DNA of 47,725 nt from Mycobacterium parascrofulaceum ATCC BAA-614 (GTDB lineage Bacteria > Actinomycetota > Actinomycetes > Mycobacteriales > Mycobacteriaceae): NCBI RefSeq assembly GCF_000164135.1, contig NZ_GG770563.1, positions 1 through 47,725 on the forward strand, in the 5' to 3' direction. A program made the position numbers and the translations under genes. The notes under the pieces are model-generated. The model did no database searches. It saw only the letters and a list, made by a program, of their open reading frames with translations, and had not been told where the DNA came from. Below, in pieces: positions 5,521-15,159 of this stretch (position 1 is its first letter; every line of letters starts with the position of its first letter).

Positions 5521-8500
5521 ATGTCACGGTGGATTGGTGGTGATGCGGCGGTGATGGGCTTACACAAGTTGACCGCTGGCGATGGCTACATGTATCTGAT
5601 TCGCCAAGTCGCCGCCTCGGATGCCACCGACCGGGGCCGTCCCAGCCTGGGCGAGTACTACAGCGCCAAAGGCGAATCTCCGGGCACCTGGATGGGCCGC
5701 GGGCTGGCCGCACTCGGCCAGCCCGTCTCCCGCGACCCCGCAGACCCCTTGGTCGCGCAACTGTGGTCGGTGCCGCACGGATCGCAAGTCAGCGAAGACC
5801 AAATGAAAGCCCTTTTCGGTGAAGGACTCCACCCCAACGCCGACCGAATCACCCACCATCTCACCGGATTTGGCCTCGCCCAGGCGGGCAAGATCGCCGC
5901 CGTGCGGCTAGGCCGCCCGTTCGCTACCAACAACACCAAAAACCAGTTCATGACCCGGCTGCGCCAGGCCTACCGCGACTACAACACCACCGTGGGCAAC
6001 GAGGAGCACGCCAGCCTCGCCGCCGACATTAAGGCCCGCATCCGCACCGCACTCGCGCGTGAAATGTTCACCGAAACCTACTCTCGCCCACCGGCTGATG
6101 AACGAGAACTGTCGGGGTTTATCGCCAGCAATTCCCGCGCGGCCACCACCGCGGTGGCCGGCTATGACCTCACCTTCACCCCGGTCAAATCCGTCTCGGC
6201 GCTGTGGGCGATCGCGCCGACACCGATCGCCCAAGGGATCGAGGAATGCCACCGCCAGGCCGTGGCCGAAACCCTGGAATTTCTCGAAGACCAAGCAGCC
6301 TTTGCGCGCATGGGGGCCCACGGCGTAGCCCAAGTCAACAGCACCGGATTGATCGTGGCGGCCTTCGATCACCGCGACTCGCGCGCCGGAGATCCCAACC
6401 TGCACACCCACGCCGCGGTCAGCAACAAGGTACAAGTCATTGGCCCCGATGGGGTGCCGCGCTGGCTGGCCTTAGACGGCACCCCACTGCACCACGCCAC
6501 CGTCGCCGCATCAGAGTTTTACAACACCCGCATCGAAGCGCTGCTCATCGCAAAGCTCGGTGTGCGTTTCGCCGAAACCCCCGCCAAACGCGGCAAACGC
6601 CCGGTGCGCGAAATCGTCGGCATGGCTACAGCTTTGATCGAGAAATTCTCCTCGCGAAGCGCGGCCATTGACCATCGTGTCGGTGAGCTGGCCAAGCAAT
6701 TCCAGGTCGACCATGGCCGTGAACCCACCGTCGTCGAGATGCTCGCGTTGTCTCAACGGGCCACCTTGGAAACCCGCCAAGCCAAGCACGAACCGCGCTC
6801 GCTGGGTGAACAGCGCCACGTGTGGCGGGTGCAGGCCGTCGAGGTGTTGGGCAGCCAGCGCGCCCTGACCGCCATGGTCGCCGACGTCACGAATCAGGCG
6901 GTGTCCCAACGGGTCGAGATCACCGACAAATGGGTCCACGAGCACGCCGCCGCCATCATCGCCACCGTCTCAGAATCCCGGGCCACCTGGACGATCAACC
7001 ACGTCCGCGCCGAAGCCCAACGCGAGCTGCGCTACGCCAACCACCCCGGCGGCCCCGAACTGGTCAACCGGCTCGTGGCGAGCGCTTTAAGCGAGCACAG
7101 TGTCGCCTTGACCACCGATGCTGACGCGGAGAAAAACGAGCCCGCCGCCCTGCGCCGCCGCGACGGTTCCAGCGTCTACACCCGCCACGACACCACGGTG
7201 TATAGCAGCGCGGACATCTTGTCGGCGGAGCGGCGGATTTTGGCGGCCGCCGGGCTGCGCGATGGCCGCACCGTCGATGACACCAGCATCGGGTTGGCGC
7301 TGCTGGAATACCAAGCCAACCAAGACGTCGAGCTCAACGCCGGCCAGGTGGCGCTGGTACGCGAAATGGCGTCTTCGGGGGCCCGCGTCCAGCTCGCCCT
7401 AGCCCCGGCCGGCACCGGGAAAACCACCGCGATGGCCGCACTGGCGGGCGCCTGGCGCAACGCCGGCGGCAACGTGATCGGGCTGGCCCCCACCGCCGGT
7501 GCGGCCGAAGTTCTCAACACCGACCTCAACGCTCCCACCGACACCATCGCCAAACTCGTCCAGCTCACCGAAACCCGCGCCGGCGAACCCGCACCCGCCG
7601 ATGATCCGGCCCGAAAATGGTTCACCGCCATCGACTCTGACACCCTGCTGATCATCGACGAGGCCGGTATGGCCTCCACGTTGGATCTCGACATCGTGAT
7701 CGCCCACGCCCTGGCACGCGGGGCCAGTGTGCGCCTCATCGGTGATGACCAGCAGCTGGCTTCCATCTCCGCCGGCGGCATCCTGCGTGACCTCGCCGAT
7801 CGCTACGAGACCGTCACTCTGAGCACCGTCGTGCGCTTCACTCACCCCGAGACCGGGCAAGCCGAAGCCGCCGCCAGCCTGGCCATCCGCGCCGGCGACC
7901 CCGCCGGCATCGGCTTCTACATCGATCACCACCGCGTCCATGTCGGCGCCGATGCCACCGCCGCCGACATGGCCTACCGAGCCTGGTCGGCCGACATCGC
8001 CGCCGGCCGCGACTCGATCCTGTTAGCCCCCACCAACGAGCTCGTCGCCGAACTCAACGAACGCGCCCGCCTCGACCGCTTAGCCCAGACAACCAGCCAA
8101 CCCACCAGCCCCGCAGACGCCACGACCGTCACCCTGGCCGACGGACTGACCGCCTCAGCCGGCGACTGGATCGCCACCCGCAAAAACGCCCGCTGGCTGC
8201 GCACCGCACAACGCGGCAAATGGGTCAAAAACGGGCACCGCTGGATCATCCGCACCGTCCACGAAGACGGCTCGCTGACCGTTGTTCCGTTGCGTGGGCG
8301 AGCCACCCCGGTCCGACTGCCCGCCCGCTATGTGGGCACCCACACCACCTTGGGCTACGCCAGCACCATCAACGCCGCCCAAGGTATGACCGCCGGGCGC
8401 CGCGACATCGAAGGCACCTGCCACACCGTCCTTTCCGACCGCCTCACCCGCCAACAGCTCTACGTGGCCTTAACCCGCGGCCGCACCGAAAACCACTGCT

Positions 8501-11379
8501 ACGGTTCCACCGCCGAAGCCGACCCGCACCGCATCCTGGCGCCCAAAGCCACCCACCCCCCCACCGCCGTCGACATTCTTTCCGCGATCCTGGCCCGCGA
8601 CGGAGCCCAACTATCGGCCCACAGCGCCGCCGCCGCCCACATCGACCCCTTCAACCGGCTGCACCGCGTCGCCGACATGTACACCGACGCCCTGACCGCC
8701 GGCGCCGAACACCACGCCGGCCCTGCCGTCATGGCCCGCATCGACACCACCGCCGCCGCGCTTCCCCACCAGGTGACCGAAGCCCAAGCATGGCCCGTCC
8801 TGCGCCGCCACCTCGCCCTGCTGGCCATCGAAGGACACGACCCCATCGCCGCCCTACACGACGCCGCGGCCACCCAGCTCGGCGACGCGCACGACCCCGC
8901 CGCCGTACTCGACTGGCGCCTGCCCGCCCCCATCGGCAACACCGCCGCAGACCTCGGCCCGCTGCGCTGGCTACCCGCCATCCCCGACGTCCTGGCCGCC
9001 GATCCAACGTGGGCGACCTGCCTGCAGCAACGCGCTCAACTCGTCGGCGAACTCGCCGAAAACATTCGCACCACCGCCCGCGGCTGGGATGCCGCCACCG
9101 CACCGGCATGGGCGCGCCCCCTGCTCGACGACCACCGCAACCTGCTCGCCGAAATCGCCGTCTTCCGCGCCGCCCACAACGTCGACCCAGCCGACACCCG
9201 CATCACCGGACCCCACCAAAACGCCACCCGCTCAGCCATCGTCCAACAAGCCATCCACACCCGCCTCGACGACGCCCTCACCCGCGCCGGCGCCGACACC
9301 ACCCGCTGGCGCCAACTCACCGCCACCCTCGACCCCCACATCGCCGACGACCCGTTCTGGCCGCGGCTGGCCACCCACCTTGACGGCGCCGCCCGCGCCG
9401 GCGCCGACGTCGCCGCCCTGCTGCACGACGCCGTGGCCCAACATGGGCCCCTGCCCGCCGAAATGCCCGCCGCGGCCCTGTGGTGGCGACTGGCCGGTAC
9501 GCTGGCACCCCCCTCACTGGAAGGCACCGACACCAAGCTGCGGCCCGCCTGGACCGCCGACTTGCACCACTTCCTAGGTACCCGCATCGCCGAGGCCGTC
9601 ATCACCGATCCCGCCTGGCCCGGGCTGGTCGCCGCGGTCACCGCCGCCGATTGGCCCCCGCACGATCTGCTCGCCGCGGCCGCCGAACACCTCCACGACA
9701 TCTCGGCCACCCAAACCATCCGCCCCGACGAGTACGCCCGCCTGCTCACCTACCGCGTCGAGCTGCTCGCCCACCACGCCGCCACCATCGACTCCGACGT
9801 CCCCCACCCCGCCGAACAAGCCGAAACACCCACCGGCCAACAACAATTCGACCTCAACGAGCACCTCATCAGCGAGGCCGATCTGCACGAGCCCCCGCCC
9901 GACCCCTACGACTACCCCTACGGCTTTGTCGAAGACGACCTCGCCGGCCTCGACATCGCCGACCTGCCCACCACCCGGCCCGCCACACCCGCCCGCGTCG
10001 ACGACATCGACATCCCCGGCCTGCGGGCCCACCGTGACGCCGCCCACCAGCACGCACAACAGCTCGCCGACGCCATCCTCACCGGCGGCGGCGGGCCCGC
10101 CGAACGCGCAGCCGCCGCCGAGCTCACCCAACTGCACCAACAGCTCGTCGACCAACGCCCCTACCAGCAGGCCCTAGCCGCCGCGCACACCCGCTGGGTG
10201 CACGCCGAAGACACCGCCGAGCTACACCGCCAACTCCTCACCCAGCTCGAGGCCGCGATCACCGCGGCCACCGAACGCGGCGAACACGACGCCGCCGACC
10301 GCTACCAGCAGCACCACAACCAAGCCAGCGCACAAACCGAGCGGGTCGACACCGCCGTGCGCACCGCCCGCGCCCGCCTCGATGAGGCCCGCGCCGAACT
10401 CATCGCCACCGTCGGCGGCGCGGCCGGCATCGTCACCGAACAACACCTGCACGACCGGCGCGCCTACGCACTGCGCGCCGACACCGAAACCCTCAATGCC
10501 GCCCGCCGCCAGGCCCGCGCCCTCGACGACCAACTCGCCCGCGCCGAAGCCGCCGCGGCCCGTGCCCTGGCCCAAACCCCCGCCCACACCTACGATCTGG
10601 GCGCCGACCTAGACCAACTCCACGCCGAAGTCGACTTCCTTGCCGCCGCCAGCGCGGCCAGCCCCGCCGCGATGTACAGCCCCCCGCCGGCAGCCCTTGA
10701 AGCCCTCGACGATAAGCACCGTCGCGCAGTCACCGCCATCACCACCAACATCCACAGCGTCCAACTGCTCCACGTGCACCCGGGCGCCGACAAAACCGCC
10801 GCACTGGCCGCCCTGGCCGCCACCGCCCACCACCACAACAAGCCCGCCATCGCAGTGACCGACACCGAGTCCGCCGAGCGCACCTACGCCGACGCGACCA
10901 CCACCATCGACGCCTACCGCGACGATGTCACCAGCAAGCACCGCACCTTACCGCTGGGCAGCCTGCTCATCGTCGACGACGACCATGCCCTCACCGCCGA
11001 TCAGCTGCGCTGGCTCGCCCACAGCGCCGCCGCCACCAACACCAAACTCCTGCTCATCGCCACCCCCGGCGAACAGCAACCCGACCACACGCTGCTCACC
11101 GTCTTGGCCAACGACCTGCCGCACGCCCAGCAACTCGGCGTCCCCGACCCCGAGTATCGCCAGACCCGCACCGCCATCGACCGCGCCGCCCACCACGTGG
11201 CCGCCACCAACACGCCCAGCACCGAGCGCAGCCGCGCCGAGCAACTGTTGCGCCAACGCGACCAGGTTCTCGGCCAGCTGGCCGACATCGCCACCAGCAC
11301 AGCACGATTGGATGCCATCGCTGCCCGCGACCGCGCACGCGGCCGCGACCAAGACCGCGGCAACGGCCTCGAACTCTAA
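5521..11379 (+). CDS. TrwC/TraI-type (MOBF) relaxase-helicase
   Basis: This is the conjugative relaxase that nicks oriT, stays bound to the 5' end and unwinds the strand. At 1952 residues it is slightly longer than F TraI. The TrwC domain shows candidate catalytic tyrosines (Y23, Y25; Y46, Y47) and the metal-binding three-histidine motif (H284, H295, H297 in HRDSRAGDPNLHTH). The RecD-like helicase follows: Walker A APAGTGKTT (K634), Walker B IIDEAGM (D713), GDDQQL, and the late motifs GYASTINAAQGMTAGR (about 945) and LYVALTRGR. The C-terminal 900 residues are Ala/His-rich helical sequence ending in a degenerate second P-loop (GADKT, K1758; IVDDDH, D1819). Possible starts are GTG 5488, ATG 5521 and ATG 5554; none has a good ribosome binding site, and the family-conserved MGLHKLTAGDGY begins at 5554. 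Confidence 0.93.
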   Translation: MSRWIGGDAAVMGLHKLTAGDGYMYLIRQVAASDATDRGRPSLGEYYSAKGESPGTWMGRGLAALGQPVSRDPADPLVAQLWSVPHGSQVSEDQMKALFGEGLHPNADRITHHLTGFGLAQAGKIAAVRLGRPFATNNTKNQFMTRLRQAYRDYNTTVGNEEHASLAADIKARIRTALAREMFTETYSRPPADERELSGFIASNSRAATTAVAGYDLTFTPVKSVSALWAIAPTPIAQGIEECHRQAVAETLEFLEDQAAFARMGAHGVAQVNSTGLIVAAFDHRDSRAGDPNLHTHAAVSNKVQVIGPDGVPRWLALDGTPLHHATVAASEFYNTRIEALLIAKLGVRFAETPAKRGKRPVREIVGMATALIEKFSSRSAAIDHRVGELAKQFQVDHGREPTVVEMLALSQRATLETRQAKHEPRSLGEQRHVWRVQAVEVLGSQRALTAMVADVTNQAVSQRVEITDKWVHEHAAAIIATVSESRATWTINHVRAEAQRELRYANHPGGPELVNRLVASALSEHSVALTTDADAEKNEPAALRRRDGSSVYTRHDTTVYSSADILSAERRILAAAGLRDGRTVDDTSIGLALLEYQANQDVELNAGQVALVREMASSGARVQLALAPAGTGKTTAMAALAGAWRNAGGNVIGLAPTAGAAEVLNTDLNAPTDTIAKLVQLTETRAGEPAPADDPARKWFTAIDSDTLLIIDEAGMASTLDLDIVIAHALARGASVRLIGDDQQLASISAGGILRDLADRYETVTLSTVVRFTHPETGQAEAAASLAIRAGDPAGIGFYIDHHRVHVGADATAADMAYRAWSADIAAGRDSILLAPTNELVAELNERARLDRLAQTTSQPTSPADATTVTLADGLTASAGDWIATRKNARWLRTAQRGKWVKNGHRWIIRTVHEDGSLTVVPLRGRATPVRLPARYVGTHTTLGYASTINAAQGMTAGRRDIEGTCHTVLSDRLTRQQLYVALTRGRTENHCYGSTAEADPHRILAPKATHPPTAVDILSAILARDGAQLSAHSAAAAHIDPFNRLHRVADMYTDALTAGAEHHAGPAVMARIDTTAAALPHQVTEAQAWPVLRRHLALLAIEGHDPIAALHDAAATQLGDAHDPAAVLDWRLPAPIGNTAADLGPLRWLPAIPDVLAADPTWATCLQQRAQLVGELAENIRTTARGWDAATAPAWARPLLDDHRNLLAEIAVFRAAHNVDPADTRITGPHQNATRSAIVQQAIHTRLDDALTRAGADTTRWRQLTATLDPHIADDPFWPRLATHLDGAARAGADVAALLHDAVAQHGPLPAEMPAAALWWRLAGTLAPPSLEGTDTKLRPAWTADLHHFLGTRIAEAVITDPAWPGLVAAVTAADWPPHDLLAAAAEHLHDISATQTIRPDEYARLLTYRVELLAHHAATIDSDVPHPAEQAETPTGQQQFDLNEHLISEADLHEPPPDPYDYPYGFVEDDLAGLDIADLPTTRPATPARVDDIDIPGLRAHRDAAHQHAQQLADAILTGGGGPAERAAAAELTQLHQQLVDQRPYQQALAAAHTRWVHAEDTAELHRQLLTQLEAAITAATERGEHDAADRYQQHHNQASAQTERVDTAVRTARARLDEARAELIATVGGAAGIVTEQHLHDRRAYALRADTETLNAARRQARALDDQLARAEAAAARALAQTPAHTYDLGADLDQLHAEVDFLAAASAASPAAMYSPPPAALEALDDKHRRAVTAITTNIHSVQLLHVHPGADKTAALAALAATAHHHNKPAIAVTDTESAERTYADATTTIDAYRDDVTSKHRTLPLGSLLIVDDDHALTADQLRWLAHSAAATNTKLLLIATPGEQQPDHTLLTVLANDLPHAQQLGVPDPEYRQTRTAIDRAAHHVAATNTPSTERSRAEQLLRQRDQVLGQLADIATSTARLDAIAARDRARGRDQDRGNGLEL

Positions 11380-11462
11380 CCGCCCACCGTGTGGGTGCAG
11401 CAGTGTAATTTTTCCCGGCACGGGCCCAGACCACCGTCTCGCGTCGGGCAGCGCTTTCATCG

Positions 11463-11756
11463 ATGTCCCGCGACAATAACCATGTGGACACCTGGGCCGA
11501 AGCCGATTTGGCGTGGAAGCTGGTCGACGTCACCAGCCCGTCTCTTTCCGCCGCCGAAAGTGCCCAGCTTTACGCCGTGCTCGGTGCAGGTGACTCCTAC
11601 CGCGCCATTACCACTGTCTTGCGCGCGCTAGTGCAGCACGCCGTGCCCTTGCCCGCCGACCTCAAAGCTGAACTCACTGACTGCCTTAGCGCCTACCAGC
11701 ACAGCGTCGCCGCACCGCATCTAGATCAGCTGCTGCGTGCCGTCCCACCCGTGTAG
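11463..11756 (+). CDS. Small protein downstream of the relaxase
   Basis: The 97-residue protein is predicted to be helical and soluble, with a central leucine-rich stretch (YRAITTVLRALVQHAVPLP) and no recognised domain. It follows the relaxase by 83 bp on the same strand and converges on the coiled-coil gene at 11797. No convincing ribosome binding site precedes the ATG at 11463. Its place suggests a transfer accessory protein, but the role is unknown. Confidence 0.6.
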   Translation: MSRDNNHVDTWAEADLAWKLVDVTSPSLSAAESAQLYAVLGAGDSYRAITTVLRALVQHAVPLPADLKAELTDCLSAYQHSVAAPHLDQLLRAVPPV

Positions 11757-11763
11757 GTTTTGG

Positions 11764-11785
11764 TGGCGAAATTCGCCATCTGGCG
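11764..11785. other. Nested palindromes between convergent genes
   Basis: TGGCGAA-A-TTCGCCA (11764-11778) overlaps CGCCA-TC-TGGCG (11774-11785) in the 40-bp gap between convergent stops. There is no T tract, so it is a weak candidate for a bidirectional terminator and may instead be a protein-binding site. Confidence 0.3.
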
Positions 11786-11796
11786 TCCGGTCGGTC

Positions 11797-13164
11797 TCAA
11801 CGCCGCCAAGGATGAGCGTCGAGCATCGCCGTCACCACCTCAGCCACCGCGTCACCGGTCGGATCTTGCTGGCCCAGCCGCTGTGTCGCCGAGGCGATTC
11901 GGGCCAGCAGGCCGCCGTATGCCTGGGTAGCCGCGCCCACGTAGGTGTGCGCGGCGTGGGCTTGCCAACCATCGCTGTACCGGGCCGACAAGGCGTGTAA
12001 CTGCTCAGACAGATCGGCGGCTTGCCGCTGCACCGTCGCCACCAGGGCGCGGACAGCCTCACCGTCGACCGGCTGACCGTCGCTGATCATGCCGGCTTCC
12101 AGTACCTGGTCAAGGGCAGCGACCGCCGAGAGCGCGTCTTCGATCGGGCCGGTATGCGCCCGCACTTCCGGGGCGGGAATAGGAACACTGAGCAGATCCG
12201 GGGCGCCCGCGCCGGCCAGGCGGGCCTGCTCGGCTTCTGCGCGTGCCTGCGCGGCCTCTGCTTGAGCCGCATGTAGAGCCGTCACAGCGTCGTCAGCTTC
12301 TGCCCGGGCCCGTGCCAGTGCAGCGCGCACCGTGGCAACCTCGCCATCGGCGCGGCCCTGCACGGCCGCGACCTCGGCCGCCGAGCGAGCGCGGACCTCT
12401 TCGAGCTCGCCGCGCAACTCTTCTAGGGCTTGGTGCGCTGCACCGCGCTCGGCGGCCCGCTCGGCGCTGCGTTGTTCGGCGCGTTCCTGTGCGGCACGCG
12501 CCTGCTCCTGGGCGGCTGCTACTTCGGCGCCGGCGTCGGCGCGTACCCTTTCGAGCTCGGCTCGGACCTCTTCGAGGGCTTGCTGAGCGGCTGCGCGTTC
12601 CTCGCGGCGCTCTGCAGCTCGTTCTTCGGCCCGCTCATTGGCGGCGCGCAGCTGCTCGGCGGCCGTGGTCTGCTCGGTGGCGGCGTCGGCGCGTACCTGT
12701 TCGAGCTCGGCGCGCAGCTCGTCCAAAGTCTGTTGGGCGCTGCGAAGTTCGGCGGCGTGTTGGGCGGCCTTACTCGCGGCCGCGGTGTCTGCTCTGCGCG
12801 CCTGTTCGCGGGCCTCGGCGGCCGCCCGGGCGGACTCCGCGGCCTCGCTGCGAGCTATCTGTGCGGCCGCTTCCGCGTCGCGTTGGAGCTGCTGGGCCTG
12901 GCGCGTCTGATGCTCGGCTACCGCGCGACGATGATCGGCCTCGACAAGCCGCATCACCGGTGAAAGATGTTGCGGTGCTGGGCCTTCGCGGTTGCGGTGC
13001 TCGATGAGCTCAGATTCACTCATCGCGGCCGCCGCGGCTACCTCTGCAGGCGAGGCTTTGCCGTGCCGCTGCGCAGCATCGACCGCGGCGGTGGCGGCCC
13101 GTTTGGTGATCGGCGCCCAGCGATCGACGTCGAGTTCCTCGATGTGCTGCCGCAGGTGTGTCAT
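11797..13164 (-). CDS. Long coiled-coil protein with 50-residue repeats
   Basis: The 455-residue protein has a short N-terminal domain (about 1-80, with a possible helix-turn-helix at ASPAEVAAAAAMSESELIEH) followed by about 250 residues of Ala/Glu/Arg-rich heptads predicted to form a long coiled coil, and a C-terminal helical domain (about 340-455). Inside the coil a 50-residue unit beginning AQQTLDELRAELEQVRA is repeated at about 143-192, 193-242 and, incompletely, 243-290. The architecture resembles KfrA-like plasmid proteins (DNA-binding head plus coiled coil), but I cannot assign it firmly. Its start overlaps the stop of the upstream membrane-protein gene (ATGA), so the two are translationally coupled and may act together, for example anchoring plasmid DNA or the relaxosome at the membrane. 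That role is inference. Confidence 0.75.
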   Translation of the reverse strand: MTHLRQHIEELDVDRWAPITKRAATAAVDAAQRHGKASPAEVAAAAAMSESELIEHRNREGPAPQHLSPVMRLVEADHRRAVAEHQTRQAQQLQRDAEAAAQIARSEAAESARAAAEAREQARRADTAAASKAAQHAAELRSAQQTLDELRAELEQVRADAATEQTTAAEQLRAANERAEERAAERREERAAAQQALEEVRAELERVRADAGAEVAAAQEQARAAQERAEQRSAERAAERGAAHQALEELRGELEEVRARSAAEVAAVQGRADGEVATVRAALARARAEADDAVTALHAAQAEAAQARAEAEQARLAGAGAPDLLSVPIPAPEVRAHTGPIEDALSAVAALDQVLEAGMISDGQPVDGEAVRALVATVQRQAADLSEQLHALSARYSDGWQAHAAHTYVGAATQAYGGLLARIASATQRLGQQDPTGDAVAEVVTAMLDAHPWRR

Positions 13165-13748
13165 CGGCGCTGACGGCGGCGATCGCTGGCGACCGCCACT
13201 TTGCTGGGGGTCTCGGGCGGTGCGCCATTAGTCTGTGCCGGTTCGGCCGCGGGCTGATTTCCTCGTGGCCGCTGGTCGGCCGGGGCTGTAGCGGACGGTT
13301 CTGAGGGCACGCTGCCCTGGTGGGCCAAGAGCCGCGAGAATTCGTTCAGATAGACCGTGACCGCCTCGGCGAGGGTGTCGGCGCGCAGATCCTCAGCGTC
13401 GCGCAACAAACCCCGCAGCAGTTCGAGAGCTAATTCTGGCCCCAATCCCACGGTGGCGCGTTGGTTGTCGGCCGGTTCTACACCGGCGGTTTCCACTATC
13501 CACACCAGCCGCTGCCAGCACTGCTGGACTGTCGCATTGTCGCGTTCGGCATCACGAATTTGCTGGTAGCGCTTGGTGGCCCGCCCGACCGCAAACAGTG
13601 CGACGGCGGCCAACACGAGGGCTGCCAGCAGGGCCGCAGCCCCGCCGAACCCGGCTGACATCAGAAACTCACGGGCCGGTGGCAAGTCAGGCAGCCGTTG
13701 AGCCACCCAGACATCCGAAATCATCGGCGACGTCGCAAGCAACGACAT
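13161..13748 (-). CDS. Single-pass membrane protein coupled to the coiled-coil gene
   Basis: From the ATG at 13748 (MSLLATSP) the protein has 195 residues; an ATG at 13772 would add eight. One strong membrane segment (GFGGAAALLAALVLAAVALF, about residues 33-53) is followed by a basic stretch, a helical cytoplasmic domain of about 90 residues, and a Pro/Ala-rich tail likely to be disordered. No family is recognised. The stop overlaps the start of the coiled-coil gene by four bases. A membrane anchor for the coiled-coil partner is a reasonable guess from this coupling. Confidence 0.65.
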   Translation of the reverse strand: MSLLATSPMISDVWVAQRLPDLPPAREFLMSAGFGGAAALLAALVLAAVALFAVGRATKRYQQIRDAERDNATVQQCWQRLVWIVETAGVEPADNQRATVGLGPELALELLRGLLRDAEDLRADTLAEAVTVYLNEFSRLLAHQGSVPSEPSATAPADQRPRGNQPAAEPAQTNGAPPETPSKVAVASDRRRQRR

Positions 13749-13815
13749 GGGAAAACCATACCGAGACACCACGGCCGTGCGCGACGCTCAGCCCAATTTG
13801 GTGCGCCCCCGTCTT

Positions 13816-14337
13816 TCACATAAAAGGGCTAAAAGGCCCCGTCGCCCTCGGGGTGCTTGCCCAGCGGAAGGCCAGCCGCCGGGGCTCGCCCTCATCGTTC
13901 CTGACCTCTTTTGACGCCCGTGATTCATTGGGCTCAAGGTTGAAGGTCGTCCGGGCACTCTCCAGGGCGTGCGCTCCGTAGTACTTGGCGTAGTGCTTTA
14001 GCAAATAGTCGGCGATCACCTGGTACGCGTTTTCGACCGAGACGCACCCTGCGAGCTGTTCCCATTTGGCGGCTTCTTCGCTCTCCCAGTCGGCGTCGCT
14101 GACCCACAAGGTGCCGTTCTCGATGGCCACGAGCTCTACATAGCGCCACGTGTGTGGCGCGTGGTAACGCACCTGTGTTTCGCCGATTCCGGTACCGAAC
14201 TCCGGGTGCTCGAACGCGGCGCGCTGCGTGGTTTTGAGAACCCCATCATTGAGTAGCTCAACGGCCGCGTACCGCTCCGTTTGACCGTCACTGAACGTGA
14301 CATCGGCCGGCCCCAACGTGTCATCTTCAATGCTCAT
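13816..14337 (-). CDS. Hypothetical protein, 173 residues
   Basis: The start is placed at the ATG at 14337 (MSIEDDTLGP), preceded by GGGGTGG; an upstream ATG at 14406 would add 23 basic residues with no ribosome binding site. No family is recognised. The protein is acidic, rich in Glu, Trp and Tyr, and has no signal peptide or membrane segment. It contains an ENGTLWVSDADWESEEAAKW stretch at about residues 74-93. It is one of three consecutive small minus-strand orphans that have weak ribosome binding sites and gaps of 40-100 bp. Function unknown. Confidence 0.55.
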   Translation of the reverse strand: MSIEDDTLGPADVTFSDGQTERYAAVELLNDGVLKTTQRAAFEHPEFGTGIGETQVRYHAPHTWRYVELVAIENGTLWVSDADWESEEAAKWEQLAGCVSVENAYQVIADYLLKHYAKYYGAHALESARTTFNLEPNESRASKEVRNDEGEPRRLAFRWASTPRATGPFSPFM

Positions 14338-14436
14338 CGCCACCCCAGTTCGATTCTTATCTTTGCGGCATTCTCTCAGCGGCATAGGACATGTCGTAAC
14401 CACCAACTAGTTCAGAATCGCCAAGCGGTGCTGCTC

Positions 14437-14763
14437 CTAGGCCCACCCCGGCTCGGGTTCGGCGTAGGAAGTGGTGAGCCGTTCAACCACTTGCCCGGTA
14501 CGTGTGTCGATTAGCGTCCATTGCTCTTCGATGCAGGTTCGGGAGCCGCCGACGTGTCTCCGTGTCATCCGGAGCTGCCGAAACTCACTGTCGCCCACGC
14601 TTATCCATATAGTGGGGACCATGGGCACGTCTTCGGCCACGTACCAATCAAACTCGCTCTGTCGCTGAAGCGTCTCGACAAGACCGGTATGGTCAGTGAG
14701 GTACCCGGTTCCCGAGCTCAGCGCCACGAAATACCGTGGCGGGTCGCCATCGCCTTCGCGCAT
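14437..14763 (-). CDS. Hypothetical protein, 108 residues
   Basis: A small soluble protein with no recognised family. It has a beta-rich appearance (ESEFDWYV-, TIWISVGDSEF- and EEQWTLIDTRTGQVVERLTT-like strands), which could be a compact alpha/beta fold. An AGGGCAGG precedes the ATG at 14763. It sits between two other orphans on the same strand. Coding is supported by its intact frame and codon pattern only. Confidence 0.5.
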   Translation of the reverse strand: MREGDGDPPRYFVALSSGTGYLTDHTGLVETLQRQSEFDWYVAEDVPMVPTIWISVGDSEFRQLRMTRRHVGGSRTCIEEQWTLIDTRTGQVVERLTTSYAEPEPGWA

Positions 14764-14805
14764 CCTGCCCTAATCTCCTTGCGCTGCAATCTTCAAAAAT
14801 AATTT

Positions 14806-15132
14806 TCATCGTCTGGGTGCGACGTCGAACAGGGCCAGCTGCACCGGTTTGGAAGGTGCGCGGCGGCCTCGCTGCCGCTGCCGTTCTTCTTTGTGCGCTA
14901 CCTCGGCGATCGCGGCGGCCGCGAATGCCAGGTACTGCTCACTGGGCTGTTTGTCGAGTTCCTGGCCTGGCCGATAGGTCGACTTGATCGACTCACGAAG
15001 CACAGGTGGTACTTGAGCCCAATGGGCCGGACACATGAATAACCGCGGTTCAATCTCAGTGTCGCAGCCGCGAGCGTGGCAGAGATGTGGTGGCGCCTCA
15101 GTGGGTGTCGCCGGCAGCGGTGATGGGTTCAT
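14806..15132 (-). CDS. Small zinc-ribbon-like protein
   Basis: The 108-residue protein has a cysteine/histidine cluster typical of short actinobacterial phage and plasmid orphans: C18-H19-x3-C23, then C34-P-x-H37-W38, followed by VPPVLRESIKSTYRPGQE. This pattern probably binds zinc. A basic RQRQRGRR segment lies near the C-terminus. It could bind nucleic acid, but no function is known for this family to my knowledge. The start at 15132 has a weak AAAGGCG upstream. Confidence 0.65.
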   Translation of the reverse strand: MNPSPLPATPTEAPPHLCHARGCDTEIEPRLFMCPAHWAQVPPVLRESIKSTYRPGQELDKQPSEQYLAFAAAAIAEVAHKEERQRQRGRRAPSKPVQLALFDVAPRR

Positions 15133-15159
15133 TCGCGAACGCCTTTCGCGCTTGTCAGA

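Noticed and set aside
8220..9383. Long plus-strand frame of 387 codons inside the relaxase gene
   Set aside because: Arg/Pro/His-rich low-complexity product, a shifted-frame shadow of the conserved relaxase in GC-rich DNA; no ribosome binding site.
12243..13007. 254-codon plus-strand frame opposite the coiled-coil gene
   Set aside because: Arg-rich shadow of a repetitive coiled-coil gene.
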